Source: Nocardia transvalensis NBRC 15921
GTDB taxonomy: Bacteria > Actinomycetota > Actinomycetes > Mycobacteriales > Mycobacteriaceae
Reading direction: 5' to 3'
Assembly (NCBI RefSeq): GCF_000308875.1
Contig: NZ_BAGL01000004.1
Span: forward strand, 124,001-188,000
Length of the DNA stretch: 64,000 bases
Part shown: positions 10,265-17,906 of the stretch, piece by piece
Numbering within the stretch: the stretch's first letter is position 1
Layout of the letters: every line of letters starts with the position of its first letter
Notes under the pieces: model-generated
What the model was told of the DNA's origin: nothing
Seen by the model: the letters and a program-made list of their open reading frames with translations, nothing else
The model's database searches: none
Position numbers and translations under genes: made by a program

Positions 10265-10678
10265 CTACTCGTCCGCTGGCCGGGACTTCTTTCGTTCGGC
10301 CTTCTCCTGTTGCCCGATCACCTTGCCCGCCACGCTGTCGAGCGTGGTGCCCGCGGGCCAGCCGACGTAATGGCACAGGAACAGCGCGATCTCGCGCAGC
10401 TGGTCGGCGGTCAGCTCCTCGTTGCGCAGGGCCGAACCGAGCTGGATCTCCGCGACGTCGAACAGGCCCTGGGCGGTGAGCGCGCCGATCAGCAGCAGCC
10501 GCCGGTCGCGCACCGACAGTCCGGGGCGGGACCAGATATCGGCGAACAGGTGATCGGCGGTCACGGCGAAGTGCTCGCCGGGACCGTCGGAGAATTCCCA
10601 GCCGTACACCTCGGACATCTTCTCCAGGCCGCGCTTGCGGCGCTCCTGGGCCGATTCGTCAGTCGGGTCGGTGCTCAT
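10265..10678 (-). CDS. Carboxymuconolactone decarboxylase (CMD) family protein
   Basis: A 137-residue all-helical protein with the CMD signature around LREIALFLCHYVGWPAG near residues 94-110, including the Cys-His pair of the active region. M. tuberculosis has a CMD-family protein (Rv0771) next to an NAD-dependent dehydrogenase (Rv0770), the same pairing as here. Its start overlaps the dehydrogenase stop by 4 bases. The real reaction is not established; members include lactone decarboxylases and AhpD-like peroxidase partners. Confidence 0.85.
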   Translation of the reverse strand: MSTDPTDESAQERRKRGLEKMSEVYGWEFSDGPGEHFAVTADHLFADIWSRPGLSVRDRRLLLIGALTAQGLFDVAEIQLGSALRNEELTADQLREIALFLCHYVGWPAGTTLDSVAGKVIGQQEKAERKKSRPADE

Positions 10679-11562
10679 CCGTGCTCCTTCGCGATATCAC
10701 CGGCGCCGACCCCGAGTCCGGGGCCGAGTCCGTGGAGGGCCAGTCCGGCCAGCGGCAGGTCGACGCCGAGCCGGGAACCCAGATCGAGTGCCAGGGCGAG
10801 ATCCTTCTCGCCGAGTCCGCGCACATGGCCGAGGATCGAGTGCCAGAAGTCGTCCGTGGCCACCGGCGCCGTGGTGTCCCGGAGCATGATCGCGCCGGCG
10901 CCGCCGGTGACGGCATCGGAATGGCGCACGACCTTGCCGAGTGCGATGATGTCGAGCCCCGCGGCCTCGGCCAGCCGCTGCGCCTCCGAGGCCGCGGTGA
11001 ACGCGACGAAGTGCAACAGGTTGCGGGCCAGCTTCATCTGTGTGCCCGCGCCCACGGGACCGGCGTGCACCACGAGATCGGAAAAGCAGCCGAAGGGTTC
11101 GCGCACCCGCTGGTAGGCGGCCTCGCTGCCGCCGACCATGACCGCCAGCCTGCCCTGCTGGGCCCCGGCCGCTCCGCCGCTGATCGGTGCGTCCACGAAT
11201 TCCACGTCGTGGCGGGCGCATTCGGCGGCCAGCTCGGTCGCGGTCCGGTCGCTGATGGTGGAGTGCACGGCGACGACGGCGCCGGGCCTGGCCTTGGTGA
11301 GGATGCCGTCGGGCCCGGTCACCACGGCCCGCACCTGCTCGTCGTTCACGACCACCACGGAGACCACGTCCGCCTGGGCCGCCGTCTCCGCCGCGGTCGA
11401 GGCGGCGACGGCGCCCTGCTCGGTGTACTTCTCGGTGGCTTCGGGCCGCACGTCGCAGACCACCAGCCCGCCGGGCCAGGCCAGCAGGCGTTCGGCCATC
11501 GGCGCGCCCATATTGCCGAGGCCGACGAAGCCGACGCGGAAGTCGTTGTCGCTTCCAGACAT
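10675..11562 (-). CDS. NAD(P)-dependent beta-hydroxyacid dehydrogenase (3-hydroxyisobutyrate dehydrogenase-like)
   Basis: A 295-residue protein. The N-terminal Rossmann motif is VGFVGLGNMGAPMAERLL, then the substrate motif FVDAPISGGAAGAQQG near residue 125 and the catalytic-lysine region GAGTQMKLARNLL, the standard order of the family. It oxidises a 3-hydroxy acid or alcohol with NAD(P). GAGGAG lies about 7 bases before the ATG. It is the first large gene of a minus-strand series continuing to at least 7815 and is preceded by a small ORF and operator C. Confidence 0.9.
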   Translation of the reverse strand: MSGSDNDFRVGFVGLGNMGAPMAERLLAWPGGLVVCDVRPEATEKYTEQGAVAASTAAETAAQADVVSVVVVNDEQVRAVVTGPDGILTKARPGAVVAVHSTISDRTATELAAECARHDVEFVDAPISGGAAGAQQGRLAVMVGGSEAAYQRVREPFGCFSDLVVHAGPVGAGTQMKLARNLLHFVAFTAASEAQRLAEAAGLDIIALGKVVRHSDAVTGGAGAIMLRDTTAPVATDDFWHSILGHVRGLGEKDLALALDLGSRLGVDLPLAGLALHGLGPGLGVGAGDIAKEHG

Positions 11563-11615
11563 GGTGAAAACTCCTCTGTGGCAGCGTTGTCCGGTTGTCG
11601 GGCGGTCGTGATGAG

Positions 11616-11714
11616 CTATCGGCGGAGTCGGCCCAGTTTGCCGTCGATCGACAGCGGTGAGCTGTCGGCGGTGACGAGCTTGCCCATCAGGTTGCTCCCA
11701 TGCTGTCTGGACAC
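11616..11714 (-). CDS. Small ORF of 32 codons (or 23 from the inner ATG) at the head of the dehydrogenase transcript
   Basis: A short reading frame begins at GTG 11714, at the centre of operator C and 9 bases after a -10-like TATAGT, so it could be translated from a leaderless mRNA. An in-frame ATG at 11687 has GGGAG 7 bases upstream and gives a 23-residue peptide starting MGKLVTADSS. The peptide is basic at its C-terminus, has no Cys and no membrane segment. The frame ends 53 bases before the dehydrogenase start. I do not recognise it; it may be a leader peptide or a real small protein. Confidence 0.4.
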   Translation of the reverse strand: MSRQHGSNLMGKLVTADSSPLSIDGKLGRLRR

Positions 11715-11729
11715 GTGTACGGGACTATA
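11705..11729 (-). promoter_or_regulatory. Promoter and TetR-type operator C
   Basis: On the minus strand, -10-like TATAGT (11729-11724) is followed by GTACACGTGTCCAGAC with the CACGTG core at 11717-11712. The right half extends the palindrome further than at the other sites, and the left half is weaker (GTACAC instead of CAGACAC). Confidence 0.55.
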
Positions 11730-11789
11730 TGGTGATCGGCGGGCACGTCGCAAGAACCTGTTTCAGTTTAGGGCGTCCCCACCGTTGTT

Positions 11790-11905
11790 TTCCGGCACGC
11801 TTTTGGCCGGAATCTCCCGGTGGTTCCCGGCCGAAAGCATGCCGGGAAAGTGGTGGGAGGTGTGCCGGGGAAGTGGTGGAGCGTGTGCCGGGAAAGTGGT
11901 GGGGG
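11790..11905. repeat. Hairpin repeat pair followed by a 23-bp tandem repeat
   Basis: An inverted copy (11790-11812, loop ACGCTTTTG) is followed by a direct copy (11824-11848) with the variant loop CGAAAGCAT. From 11841 three units beginning GCCGGG(A/G)AAGTGGTGG repeat with a 23-bp period. It lies between the divergent promoters C and D, so here the element is not at a gene end. Confidence 0.75.
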
Positions 11906-11930
11906 CATTGTCGCCGTGCGTCTCCGATGG

Positions 11931-11950
11931 TAGCGTCCAGACACATGTCC
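11931..11950 (+). promoter_or_regulatory. Promoter and TetR-type operator D (CYP123 operon)
   Basis: A -10-like TAGCGT (11931-11936) overlaps the operator TCCAGACACATGTCC (11936-11950). The central CACATG carries an ATG at 11945 that would be the first codon of a leaderless mRNA. One base differs from operators A and B (CACATG for CACGTG). Confidence 0.6.
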
Positions 11951-12028
11951 AGCTATGTGTCTTCCGTGGCGGCCGGGTCTCGCCGCGAGCGGCTGAACTC
12001 GTTCTCGAATATGGGATGGTGGCGATGA
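11945..12028 (+). CDS. Possible 27-codon upstream ORF overlapping the CYP123 start
   Basis: The frame opens at the ATG inside operator D and ends with a TGA that overlaps the CYP123 start codon (ATGA at 12025-12028). It encodes MSSYVSSVAAGSRRE and on to MGWWR. The exact start/stop overlap would allow translational coupling. I see no recognisable domain; the peptide may have no function of its own. Confidence 0.3.
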   Translation: MSSYVSSVAAGSRRERLNSFSNMGWWR

Positions 12029-13230
12029 CCGCGGCGTACTTGGAACCGCTCACGTTCGATCCGTACGACTACGGCTTCCACGACGATCCGTATCCGGTCT
12101 ATCGACGCCTGCGCGCCGAGGCGCCGCTGTATCACAACGCGGAACTCGGGTTCTGGGCGTTGTCGCGGCACGTCGACGTGGTGGCGGGTTTCCGCGACAA
12201 CGTGCGGCTGTCGAGCGCCAACGGGGTCTCGCTGGATCCGGCGGCCTGGGGTCCGCACGCGCACAAGACCATGTCGTTCCTGGCGATGGACGATCCGCGG
12301 CACGTGCGGATGCGGCAACTGGTGTTCAAGGGTTTCACGCCGCGCCGGGTCACCCAGATGGGCGACCGCATCCACGAGCTGACGCTGCAGCACCTGGAGC
12401 CCGCGCTGGAGCAGGGGCGCTTCGACTGGATCGACGACTTCGCCGGCAAGCTGCCGATGGACGTCATCTCCGAGCTGATGGGCGTTCCGGACCCGGACCG
12501 CGCCGAGATCCGGCGGCTCGCCGATCTGGTGATGCACCGCGAGGACGGGGTGCTCGACGTCCCGGTCCCGGCGATGGAGGCCTCGCTGGAACTGGTCGGG
12601 TACTACGCCGACATGCTCGCCCAGCGGCGCAAGGCTCGCACCGACGATCTGACCTCCGCACTGCTGGACGCCGAGATCGACGGCGACAAGCTCAGCGACG
12701 AGGAGATCATCGGCTTCATGTTCCTCATGGTGGTGGCCGGCAACGAGACCACCACCAAGTTACTGGGCAACGCATTGTATTGGGCCGGAAGGGATCCCGC
12801 GCAGTTCGCCAAGGTCGTGGGCAACGACGACCTGGTCGCCGACTGGGTGGAGGAGACGCTGCGCTACGACACCTCGAGCCAGATCCTGGCCCGGACCGCG
12901 CTGGCGGATCTCGACATCCAGGGCGGCACCATCCCCGCGGGCGACAAGGTGCTGCTGCTGGTCGGCTCGGCGAACCGCGACGAGGACGTCTTCGACGACC
13001 CCGACGTCTACGACATCGAGCGCGCCGACAAGAGCGGGCTGGTCAGCTTCGGGCGCGGCGTGCACTTCTGCCTCGGTGCGCATCTGGCCCGCCTCGAGGC
13101 GGCGATCGCCCTGCGCGAGTTCGCATCCCGCGTGCGTGCCTACGGCATCGACGAGCCGGGCATCGTGCGCGTGCACTCCACCAATGTCCGCGGTTTCGCG
13201 AAACTCCCGGTGACCGTGGAGGTTCGATGA
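12025..13230 (+). CDS. Cytochrome P450, CYP123-like
   Basis: A 401-residue P450. The heme Cys is about residue 349 in FGRGVHFCLGAHLAR, the I-helix motif is VVAGNETTTK and the ExxR is in EETLRYD. Long stretches match M. tuberculosis CYP123 (Rv0766c), such as DPYDY, AGKLPMDVISEL and STNVRGFA. ATG 12025 has GGGATGG upstream. It heads an operon with an SDR, a ferredoxin and an NTF2-like protein; the ferredoxin is the probable electron donor. The substrate is unknown. Control by operator D is inferred. Confidence 0.92.
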   Translation: MTAAYLEPLTFDPYDYGFHDDPYPVYRRLRAEAPLYHNAELGFWALSRHVDVVAGFRDNVRLSSANGVSLDPAAWGPHAHKTMSFLAMDDPRHVRMRQLVFKGFTPRRVTQMGDRIHELTLQHLEPALEQGRFDWIDDFAGKLPMDVISELMGVPDPDRAEIRRLADLVMHREDGVLDVPVPAMEASLELVGYYADMLAQRRKARTDDLTSALLDAEIDGDKLSDEEIIGFMFLMVVAGNETTTKLLGNALYWAGRDPAQFAKVVGNDDLVADWVEETLRYDTSSQILARTALADLDIQGGTIPAGDKVLLLVGSANRDEDVFDDPDVYDIERADKSGLVSFGRGVHFCLGAHLARLEAAIALREFASRVRAYGIDEPGIVRVHSTNVRGFAKLPVTVEVR

Positions 13231-13274
13231 CCGCGCAGTCCCATAAATCGGTGTCCCGAAAGGCCGAGAGCTGA
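13227..13274 (+). other. 15-codon ORF bridging CYP123 and the SDR gene
   Basis: An ATG overlapping the CYP123 stop (ATGA, 13227-13230) opens a 15-codon frame whose TGA overlaps the SDR start (TGATG, 13272-13276). It fills the whole gap between the genes and encodes MTAQSHKSVSRKAES. It may serve as a coupling device that carries ribosomes across the gap; a functional peptide is not indicated. Confidence 0.3.
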
Positions 13275-14077
13275 TGCCACGATTCGAACCTCACCCCGAA
13301 CGCCGCCCCGTGCTGATCGCCGGCGCCTCGTCGGGCATCGGCGCCGCGTCCGCGGCGGCCCTGGCCGAACTGGGCCATCCGATCGCCCTCGGGGCGCGGC
13401 GTGTGGACGTCTGTGAAACGTTGGCGGAGAAGATCCGCGCCGACGGCGGCGAGGCCGTCGCGCTGCGGCTCGACGTCGCCGACGCCGCCTCGGTCGATGC
13501 GTTCGTCACCGATGCGGAGAAGGCGCTCGGCCCGGCCGAGATCGTCGTCTCCGGCGCGGGTGACCTGGAATTCGGGCACGCCTGGGAGATGGATCCCGAG
13601 ACCTTCCTGCACCAGGTGCAGGTGCATCTGGTCGGCGCGCAGCGGCTGGCGCACCGGGTGATTCCGGGCATGATCGAGCGTCGGCGCGGCGATTTCATCT
13701 TCATCGGCTCCGACTGCGCCGACAGCCCGCGCCCGGCCGTCGGGGCGTACAACGCGGCCAAGACAGGACTCGAGGCCATGGCCCGGCAGCTGCGCATGGA
13801 GCTGGAGGGCACGGGGGTGCGCTCGTCCATCGTGCGGCCCGGCGCGACCCAGACCGGCATGGGGATGACCGCGGCGCCCGAGGTGGTCGGCCCGATGCTC
13901 GAGGAGTGGGTGCACTGGGGCATCGCCCGCCACCCGTACTTCCTGCGCGCCTCCGATATCGCCGCCGCGGTGGTCGCGGTCGCCGGCACCCCGCGCGGCG
14001 CGCACCTGGTGCTGGTGGAGGTGCAGCCCGAAGCGCCACTGCGGAAACAGGATTCCGGTACCGGCGAAGGGAGCTGA
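13274..14077 (+). CDS. Short-chain dehydrogenase/reductase (Rv0765c-like)
   Basis: A 267-residue SDR. The cofactor motif is GASSGIGAASAAAL near residues 17-30, with the Ser of IFIGSDCADS and the YNAAK catalytic pair near residues 158-162. M. tuberculosis has an SDR (Rv0765c) between CYP51 and CYP123. Here it follows CYP123 and precedes the ferredoxin by 3 bases. It probably oxidises or reduces a hydroxyl/keto group on the P450 product (inference). Confidence 0.88.
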   Translation: MPRFEPHPERRPVLIAGASSGIGAASAAALAELGHPIALGARRVDVCETLAEKIRADGGEAVALRLDVADAASVDAFVTDAEKALGPAEIVVSGAGDLEFGHAWEMDPETFLHQVQVHLVGAQRLAHRVIPGMIERRRGDFIFIGSDCADSPRPAVGAYNAAKTGLEAMARQLRMELEGTGVRSSIVRPGATQTGMGMTAAPEVVGPMLEEWVHWGIARHPYFLRASDIAAAVVAVAGTPRGAHLVLVEVQPEAPLRKQDSGTGEGS

Positions 14078-14080
14078 CCG

Positions 14081-14278
14081 ATGCGCATCCAGGTGGATCT
14101 GGACCTGTGCCAGGGGCACGCCGTCTGCCAGGACGAGGCGCCCGACATCTTCGACGTGCCCAAGCACGGCAAGGTCGAACTTCAGCGCACCGATCCGGGC
14201 GCCGATGCCGAGGCCGTGCGCAACGCCGTCCGCTACTGCCCGACCCAAGCCCTGTCGATCGTCGACGACGATCAATGA
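14081..14278 (+). CDS. 3Fe-4S-type ferredoxin (P450 redox partner)
   Basis: A 65-residue ferredoxin. Cluster residues are Cys10, Cys16 and Cys53, with His13 where a fourth Cys would stand (CQGHAVC, then YCPTQAL). The Cys-x2-His-x2-Cys pattern is known for the ferredoxin (Rv0763c) adjacent to CYP51 in M. tuberculosis. It likely passes electrons to CYP123 in cis and perhaps to CYP51 in trans, because CYP51 at 1562-2914 has no neighbouring ferredoxin. No ferredoxin reductase is present in the window. Confidence 0.92.
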   Translation: MRIQVDLDLCQGHAVCQDEAPDIFDVPKHGKVELQRTDPGADAEAVRNAVRYCPTQALSIVDDDQ

Positions 14279-14302
14279 CCTTGACACCGAAGGAAATTCG
14301 AC

Positions 14303-14851
14303 ATGCCCGGTTTTTCCCGTGACGAGCTCGACGAAATGGTCCGCCGCTGGGTGGACGAGAACAAACGCTGCGAGGAACTCGGCGATTGGCGCCCCCTGGC
14401 GGAGATGTACACCACCGACGCCACCTATGGCTGGAACTACGGCCCGACCCAGGAGTTCATGGCCGTCGGCCGCGACGAGATCCGCGATCTGGCGCTCGGC
14501 CAGGAGATGGACGGGCTGGAGGGCTGGACCTACCCCTACCAGGACTTCGTCGTGGACGAGCGCAGCGGCAACGTCATCGGCCTGTGGAAGCAGATCAACG
14601 AGAAGACCCGCGCCGACGGCCGTCACTACAGCCCGGAGGGCATCGGCGGCAGCTGGTTCCGCTACGGCGGTGATTTCCAGTGGTCGTGGCAGCGCGACTT
14701 CTTCGACTTCGGCAATGTCTCCGCGCTGTTCGTCGACATGATGAAGGACAACGCGCTGTCGTCCGGGATGCAGAAGCGCATCGAGAGGTCGATTTCGGGG
14801 CCGCTGCCGGGGTGGTACACCATCGGCGAGTCCCCGGTTCCCCTGTGGTGA
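14303..14851 (+). CDS. NTF2/SnoaL-fold protein
   Basis: A 182-residue protein. The N-terminal half (DWRPLAEMYTTDATYGWNYGP, then FMAVGRDEIRDLALG) has the pattern of SnoaL/NTF2-like proteins, a fold used by steroid isomerases, dehydratases and accessory proteins. An aromatic-rich middle (GGSWFRYGGDFQWSWQRDFFDF) would line the cavity. It is longer than a typical SnoaL domain by about 40 residues. It lies 24 bases after the ferredoxin in the CYP123 operon. The catalytic role is unassigned. Confidence 0.75.
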   Translation: MPGFSRDELDEMVRRWVDENKRCEELGDWRPLAEMYTTDATYGWNYGPTQEFMAVGRDEIRDLALGQEMDGLEGWTYPYQDFVVDERSGNVIGLWKQINEKTRADGRHYSPEGIGGSWFRYGGDFQWSWQRDFFDFGNVSALFVDMMKDNALSSGMQKRIERSISGPLPGWYTIGESPVPLW

Positions 14852-16092
14852 CCGGGATGTCGTCCCGCTTCGCCGAGCTGTCGCGCGAACAACTCGCCGT
14901 CCTGGTGCCGGAACTGCTGCTGTGCGGGCATCTCATCGATCGCTCGGGAATGGCGCATTCGATCGCGGCGTTCGGGCGCGACGGGATGGCCGAGGTGGCC
15001 ATCGAGGAATGGCAGCTGGCCAGCCCGATCTACACCCGGCGGATGCGCGCCGCATTGCGGATCCCGGGTGACGGCGTCGAGGCCATCTTCAAGGGCCTGC
15101 AACTCGATATCGGTGCGCCGCCGCAATTCATGGACTTCCGGTTCCGGGTCGACGACTACAACAACGGGGAGTTCTGGCTCGACCACTGCGGGGCGCTCGC
15201 GGATGTGGAGCCGATGGGGGAGGACTTCGTGGTGGCCATGTGCCACACCATCGAGGACCCCACCTTCGACGCCACCGCCCTGGCCACCAATCCGCTCGCC
15301 CAGGTGCGGCCGATCCACCGCCCGCCGCGGCGGCCCGCCGATCGAGTTCCGGTGTGCGCGTGGACGGTCAAGATCGACCCCGCGCACGAGCCGCCCCCCG
15401 TTCCGGCGAATTTCCCACTCGTCGAGCGGTCGGCGGCCGCACAGCTGGAACTGGCGCCGATCGATCCGTCCGGTCCCGGATGGTCGGACTACGCGGGGCC
15501 GCTGCTGAGCGATGTGCCCTTCGCCGAATTCTCGAAATCGGCGCTGGTCCGGATGGCGGACGAGGTCTGCCTGCAACAGCATCTGCTGACCCTCGGATTC
15601 CTCGTCGCGGTGCGGGACCGCGCCGACGAGGATACGGCGCTGGGTATCGCCCGCAAGCAGTTCACGGGCATCGCGGGGCTCACCTCCGAGCGCCTCCGCA
15701 CGGCGCTGGGCCTCGGCGGCGATTTCGAGGCGCTCGCGCAGGTGCTGCGGTTGCATCCGGCCTGGAATCCGTTGCCCTACAGCGCCGCCGACATCACCGC
15801 CTACCACGACAGCGTCGTACTGCGGCTGACCCGCGACTGCCCCGCGGTGGCCGACGGCGCCTGGCCCGCGCTGCTGGACGCCGAGCATCCGCAACCGCTG
15901 GAGGCGATGGTGCGCGGCGTCGACCCGCACTTCACCACCCGGGTGCACGAGGACGGCGGCGACCTGGTCGTCGAGATCGGTTCGGCCGTAACGCCGTTCA
16001 AGGAGATCCCCGAGGTCGCCATCACCCGCTTCAGCACCGGTGCCGGCTTCACCTTCGGCGAACGTCGCGCGCTGCCGCTCACCGTCGTGTAA
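14848..16092 (+). CDS. Conserved hypothetical protein of 414 residues
   Basis: I do not recognise the family. GTG 14848 overlaps the previous stop (GTGA); ATG 14857 is an alternative. There is no signal peptide or membrane segment. The first half contains LLLCGHLIDRSGMAHSI and FMDFRFRVDDYNNGEFWLDHCGAL, suggesting a soluble alpha/beta protein. His- and Cys-containing patches (DHCGAL, CHTIEDP) could bind a metal or substrate, but this is a guess. It lies between the NTF2-like gene and fadD in what looks like one operon, so a role with a CoA-linked or steroid substrate is plausible. Confidence 0.7.
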   Translation: MTGMSSRFAELSREQLAVLVPELLLCGHLIDRSGMAHSIAAFGRDGMAEVAIEEWQLASPIYTRRMRAALRIPGDGVEAIFKGLQLDIGAPPQFMDFRFRVDDYNNGEFWLDHCGALADVEPMGEDFVVAMCHTIEDPTFDATALATNPLAQVRPIHRPPRRPADRVPVCAWTVKIDPAHEPPPVPANFPLVERSAAAQLELAPIDPSGPGWSDYAGPLLSDVPFAEFSKSALVRMADEVCLQQHLLTLGFLVAVRDRADEDTALGIARKQFTGIAGLTSERLRTALGLGGDFEALAQVLRLHPAWNPLPYSAADITAYHDSVVLRLTRDCPAVADGAWPALLDAEHPQPLEAMVRGVDPHFTTRVHEDGGDLVVEIGSAVTPFKEIPEVAITRFSTGAGFTFGERRALPLTVV

Positions 16093-16115
16093 TCCCCAGC
16101 CAGAGAGCAGAATTC

Positions 16116-17726
16116 ATGTCGAACAATTTCGCCGACCTGTTCGAGCACGCGGTCGACGCCATGCCCGACCGCCTGGCGCTGATCGAGGGCGACCGGCGCC
16201 GGACCTTCCGGGACCTGGAGTCGCGCGCCAACCAGCTGGCCCACCACCTGGCGTCGGCCGGTATCGGCGTGGGCACCCACGTCGGATTCCAGATGCACAA
16301 CAGCGTCGAGACGATGGAGACGCTCATCGCGTGCTTCAAGCTGCGCGCGGTGCCGATCAATATCAACTACCGCTACGGCGCGGAGGAACTGCGCTACGTC
16401 TACGACAACGCGGACCTCGCCGCGCTGGTGCACCATCGCTGCTACGCGCCGGTGGTGGACCAGGTGCGCAAGCAGACGCCGCTGCTCGAGTACACCCTCG
16501 TCGTCGACGACGATCAGGGCGGCGAGGGGCTGCCGAGCGAATCGGTGCCGTACGAGACGGCGTTCGAGAACTCGTCCGCCGACAGGGATTTCGAGCCGCG
16601 CAGCGCCGACGACCTGTTCATGATGTACACCGGCGGCACCACCGGGCTGCCCAAGGGCGTCATGTGGCGGCAGGAGGACATGTGGCGGGTGCTCGGCGGC
16701 GGCATCGACTTCTACAGCGGTGAGCCGGTCGCCGACGAGTTCCAGCAGTCGCGCACCGGCGCGCAGGGCGATCCGAGCCGGTGGCTGGTGCTGCCGCCGC
16801 TGATCCACGCCGCCGCGATGATGCCGACGTTCAACGCGCTCTGGTCGGGTAACGCCGTGATCTTCGAGCCGCGCTTCGATCCGGCCCGGATCTGGCAGGT
16901 CCTGTCGGAGCAGCAGGCGCATGTCGTGGTCATCACCGGCGACGCCATGGCCCGGCCGCTGGTCGACGCCTACCGCGCGGCGCCGGTCGACACCTCGTCG
17001 ATGCTGGCGATCGGGTCGGGCGCCGCGCTGCTGTCGCAGCCGGTGAAGAACGATCTGATCGAGCTGTTCCCGCAGACCGTCATCACCGACTCCATCGGCT
17101 CGTCCGAAACCGGTTTCGGCGGAATCGGTTTCGCGCAGAAGGACGACGATCCGGCTCGTGGCCCGCGGGTGCAGGTCGGGCGCGGGGCGCTGGTGGTGGA
17201 CGACGAGGGCCGCGCGCTCGGCCCCGGCGAGGAGGGCTGGGTCGCCAAGGCGGGCAACGTGCCCATCGGGTACTACAAGGACGAGGCCAAGTCCGCCAAG
17301 CTGTTCCGCAGTGTCGACGGCGTGCGCACCGTCGTCACCGACGACCGGGCCCGGGTCGAGGCCGACGGCTCGATCACCCTGCTCGGCCGCGGCAACATGG
17401 TGATCAACACCGGCGGCGAGAAGGTCTTCACCGAGGAGGTGGAGGCGGTGGTCAAATCCCACCCCGCGGTCTACGACGCGGTGGTCATCGGGGTGCCGCA
17501 CGAGCGCTGGGGCAACCAGGTCGCGGCCGTCGTCTCCGCGCACGGCGGCGGCACGGTCGATTTCGACGCCCTCGAGTCCCACGTCCGCGCTCATCTCGCG
17601 GGCTACAAACTGCCCCGCAAGATCTGGGTCGTCGACGTCGTCGGCCGCACCCCGAGCGGTAAGCCCGACTACCGCTGGGCCAAGGACCACGCGGCGGGCC
17701 GGGAGCCGGACCATCAATCGGGCTGA
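16116..17726 (+). CDS. FadD-type acyl-CoA synthetase
   Basis: A 536-residue member of the ANL superfamily. The phosphate-binding loop is MMYTGGTTGLPKGVMW near residues 169-184. Other motifs are DSIGSSETGFGG, the GRGNMVINTGGEKVF hinge region and C-terminal RTPSGKPDYRW with the catalytic lysine. It activates a carboxylic acid as an acyl-AMP and then an acyl-CoA. AGAGAG lies about 8 bases before the ATG. Neighbours suggest a steroid or branched fatty acid substrate. KstR-type box 2 lies 65 bases after its stop. Confidence 0.92.
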   Translation: MSNNFADLFEHAVDAMPDRLALIEGDRRRTFRDLESRANQLAHHLASAGIGVGTHVGFQMHNSVETMETLIACFKLRAVPININYRYGAEELRYVYDNADLAALVHHRCYAPVVDQVRKQTPLLEYTLVVDDDQGGEGLPSESVPYETAFENSSADRDFEPRSADDLFMMYTGGTTGLPKGVMWRQEDMWRVLGGGIDFYSGEPVADEFQQSRTGAQGDPSRWLVLPPLIHAAAMMPTFNALWSGNAVIFEPRFDPARIWQVLSEQQAHVVVITGDAMARPLVDAYRAAPVDTSSMLAIGSGAALLSQPVKNDLIELFPQTVITDSIGSSETGFGGIGFAQKDDDPARGPRVQVGRGALVVDDEGRALGPGEEGWVAKAGNVPIGYYKDEAKSAKLFRSVDGVRTVVTDDRARVEADGSITLLGRGNMVINTGGEKVFTEEVEAVVKSHPAVYDAVVIGVPHERWGNQVAAVVSAHGGGTVDFDALESHVRAHLAGYKLPRKIWVVDVVGRTPSGKPDYRWAKDHAAGREPDHQSG

Positions 17727-17790
17727 CGGATCCCGCTCACCGGGATCGTTCGGTCGAATCCCCTGACGGGAACACACCTTTCCGCCACAC

Positions 17791-17804
17791 TAGAACAAGT
17801 TCTA
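17791..17804. promoter_or_regulatory. KstR-type operator box 2
   Basis: TAGAACAAGTTCTA is identical to box 1 at 882-895 and fits TNNAACNNGTTNNA at all fixed positions. It lies between the fadD stop (17726) and the acetoacetate-decarboxylase-family gene (17907), so it most likely controls the latter and the SDR behind it. Confidence 0.6.
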
Positions 17805-17839
17805 ATACCGCAGCGGCACCCTTCCAGGGCACCATCGTT

Positions 17840-17862
17840 TTCCGGCACGCTTTTGGCCGGAA
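17840..17862. repeat. Single inverted copy of the dispersed hairpin repeat
   Basis: Stem TTCCGGC, loop ACGCTTTTG, stem GCCGGAA. It lies between KstR-type box 2 and the start of the decarboxylase-family gene, so it would be within the 5' leader of that mRNA if transcription starts at the box. Confidence 0.7.
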
Positions 17863-17906
17863 TCCACAGACGAGACGCCGTTGCGGACCAACCGAAAGGT
17901 GTGGCG

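Noticed and set aside
10681..13230. An 849-codon frame ending with CYP123
   Set aside because: The first part is antisense to the dehydrogenase gene; CYP123 homology starts at 12025 with a ribosome site.
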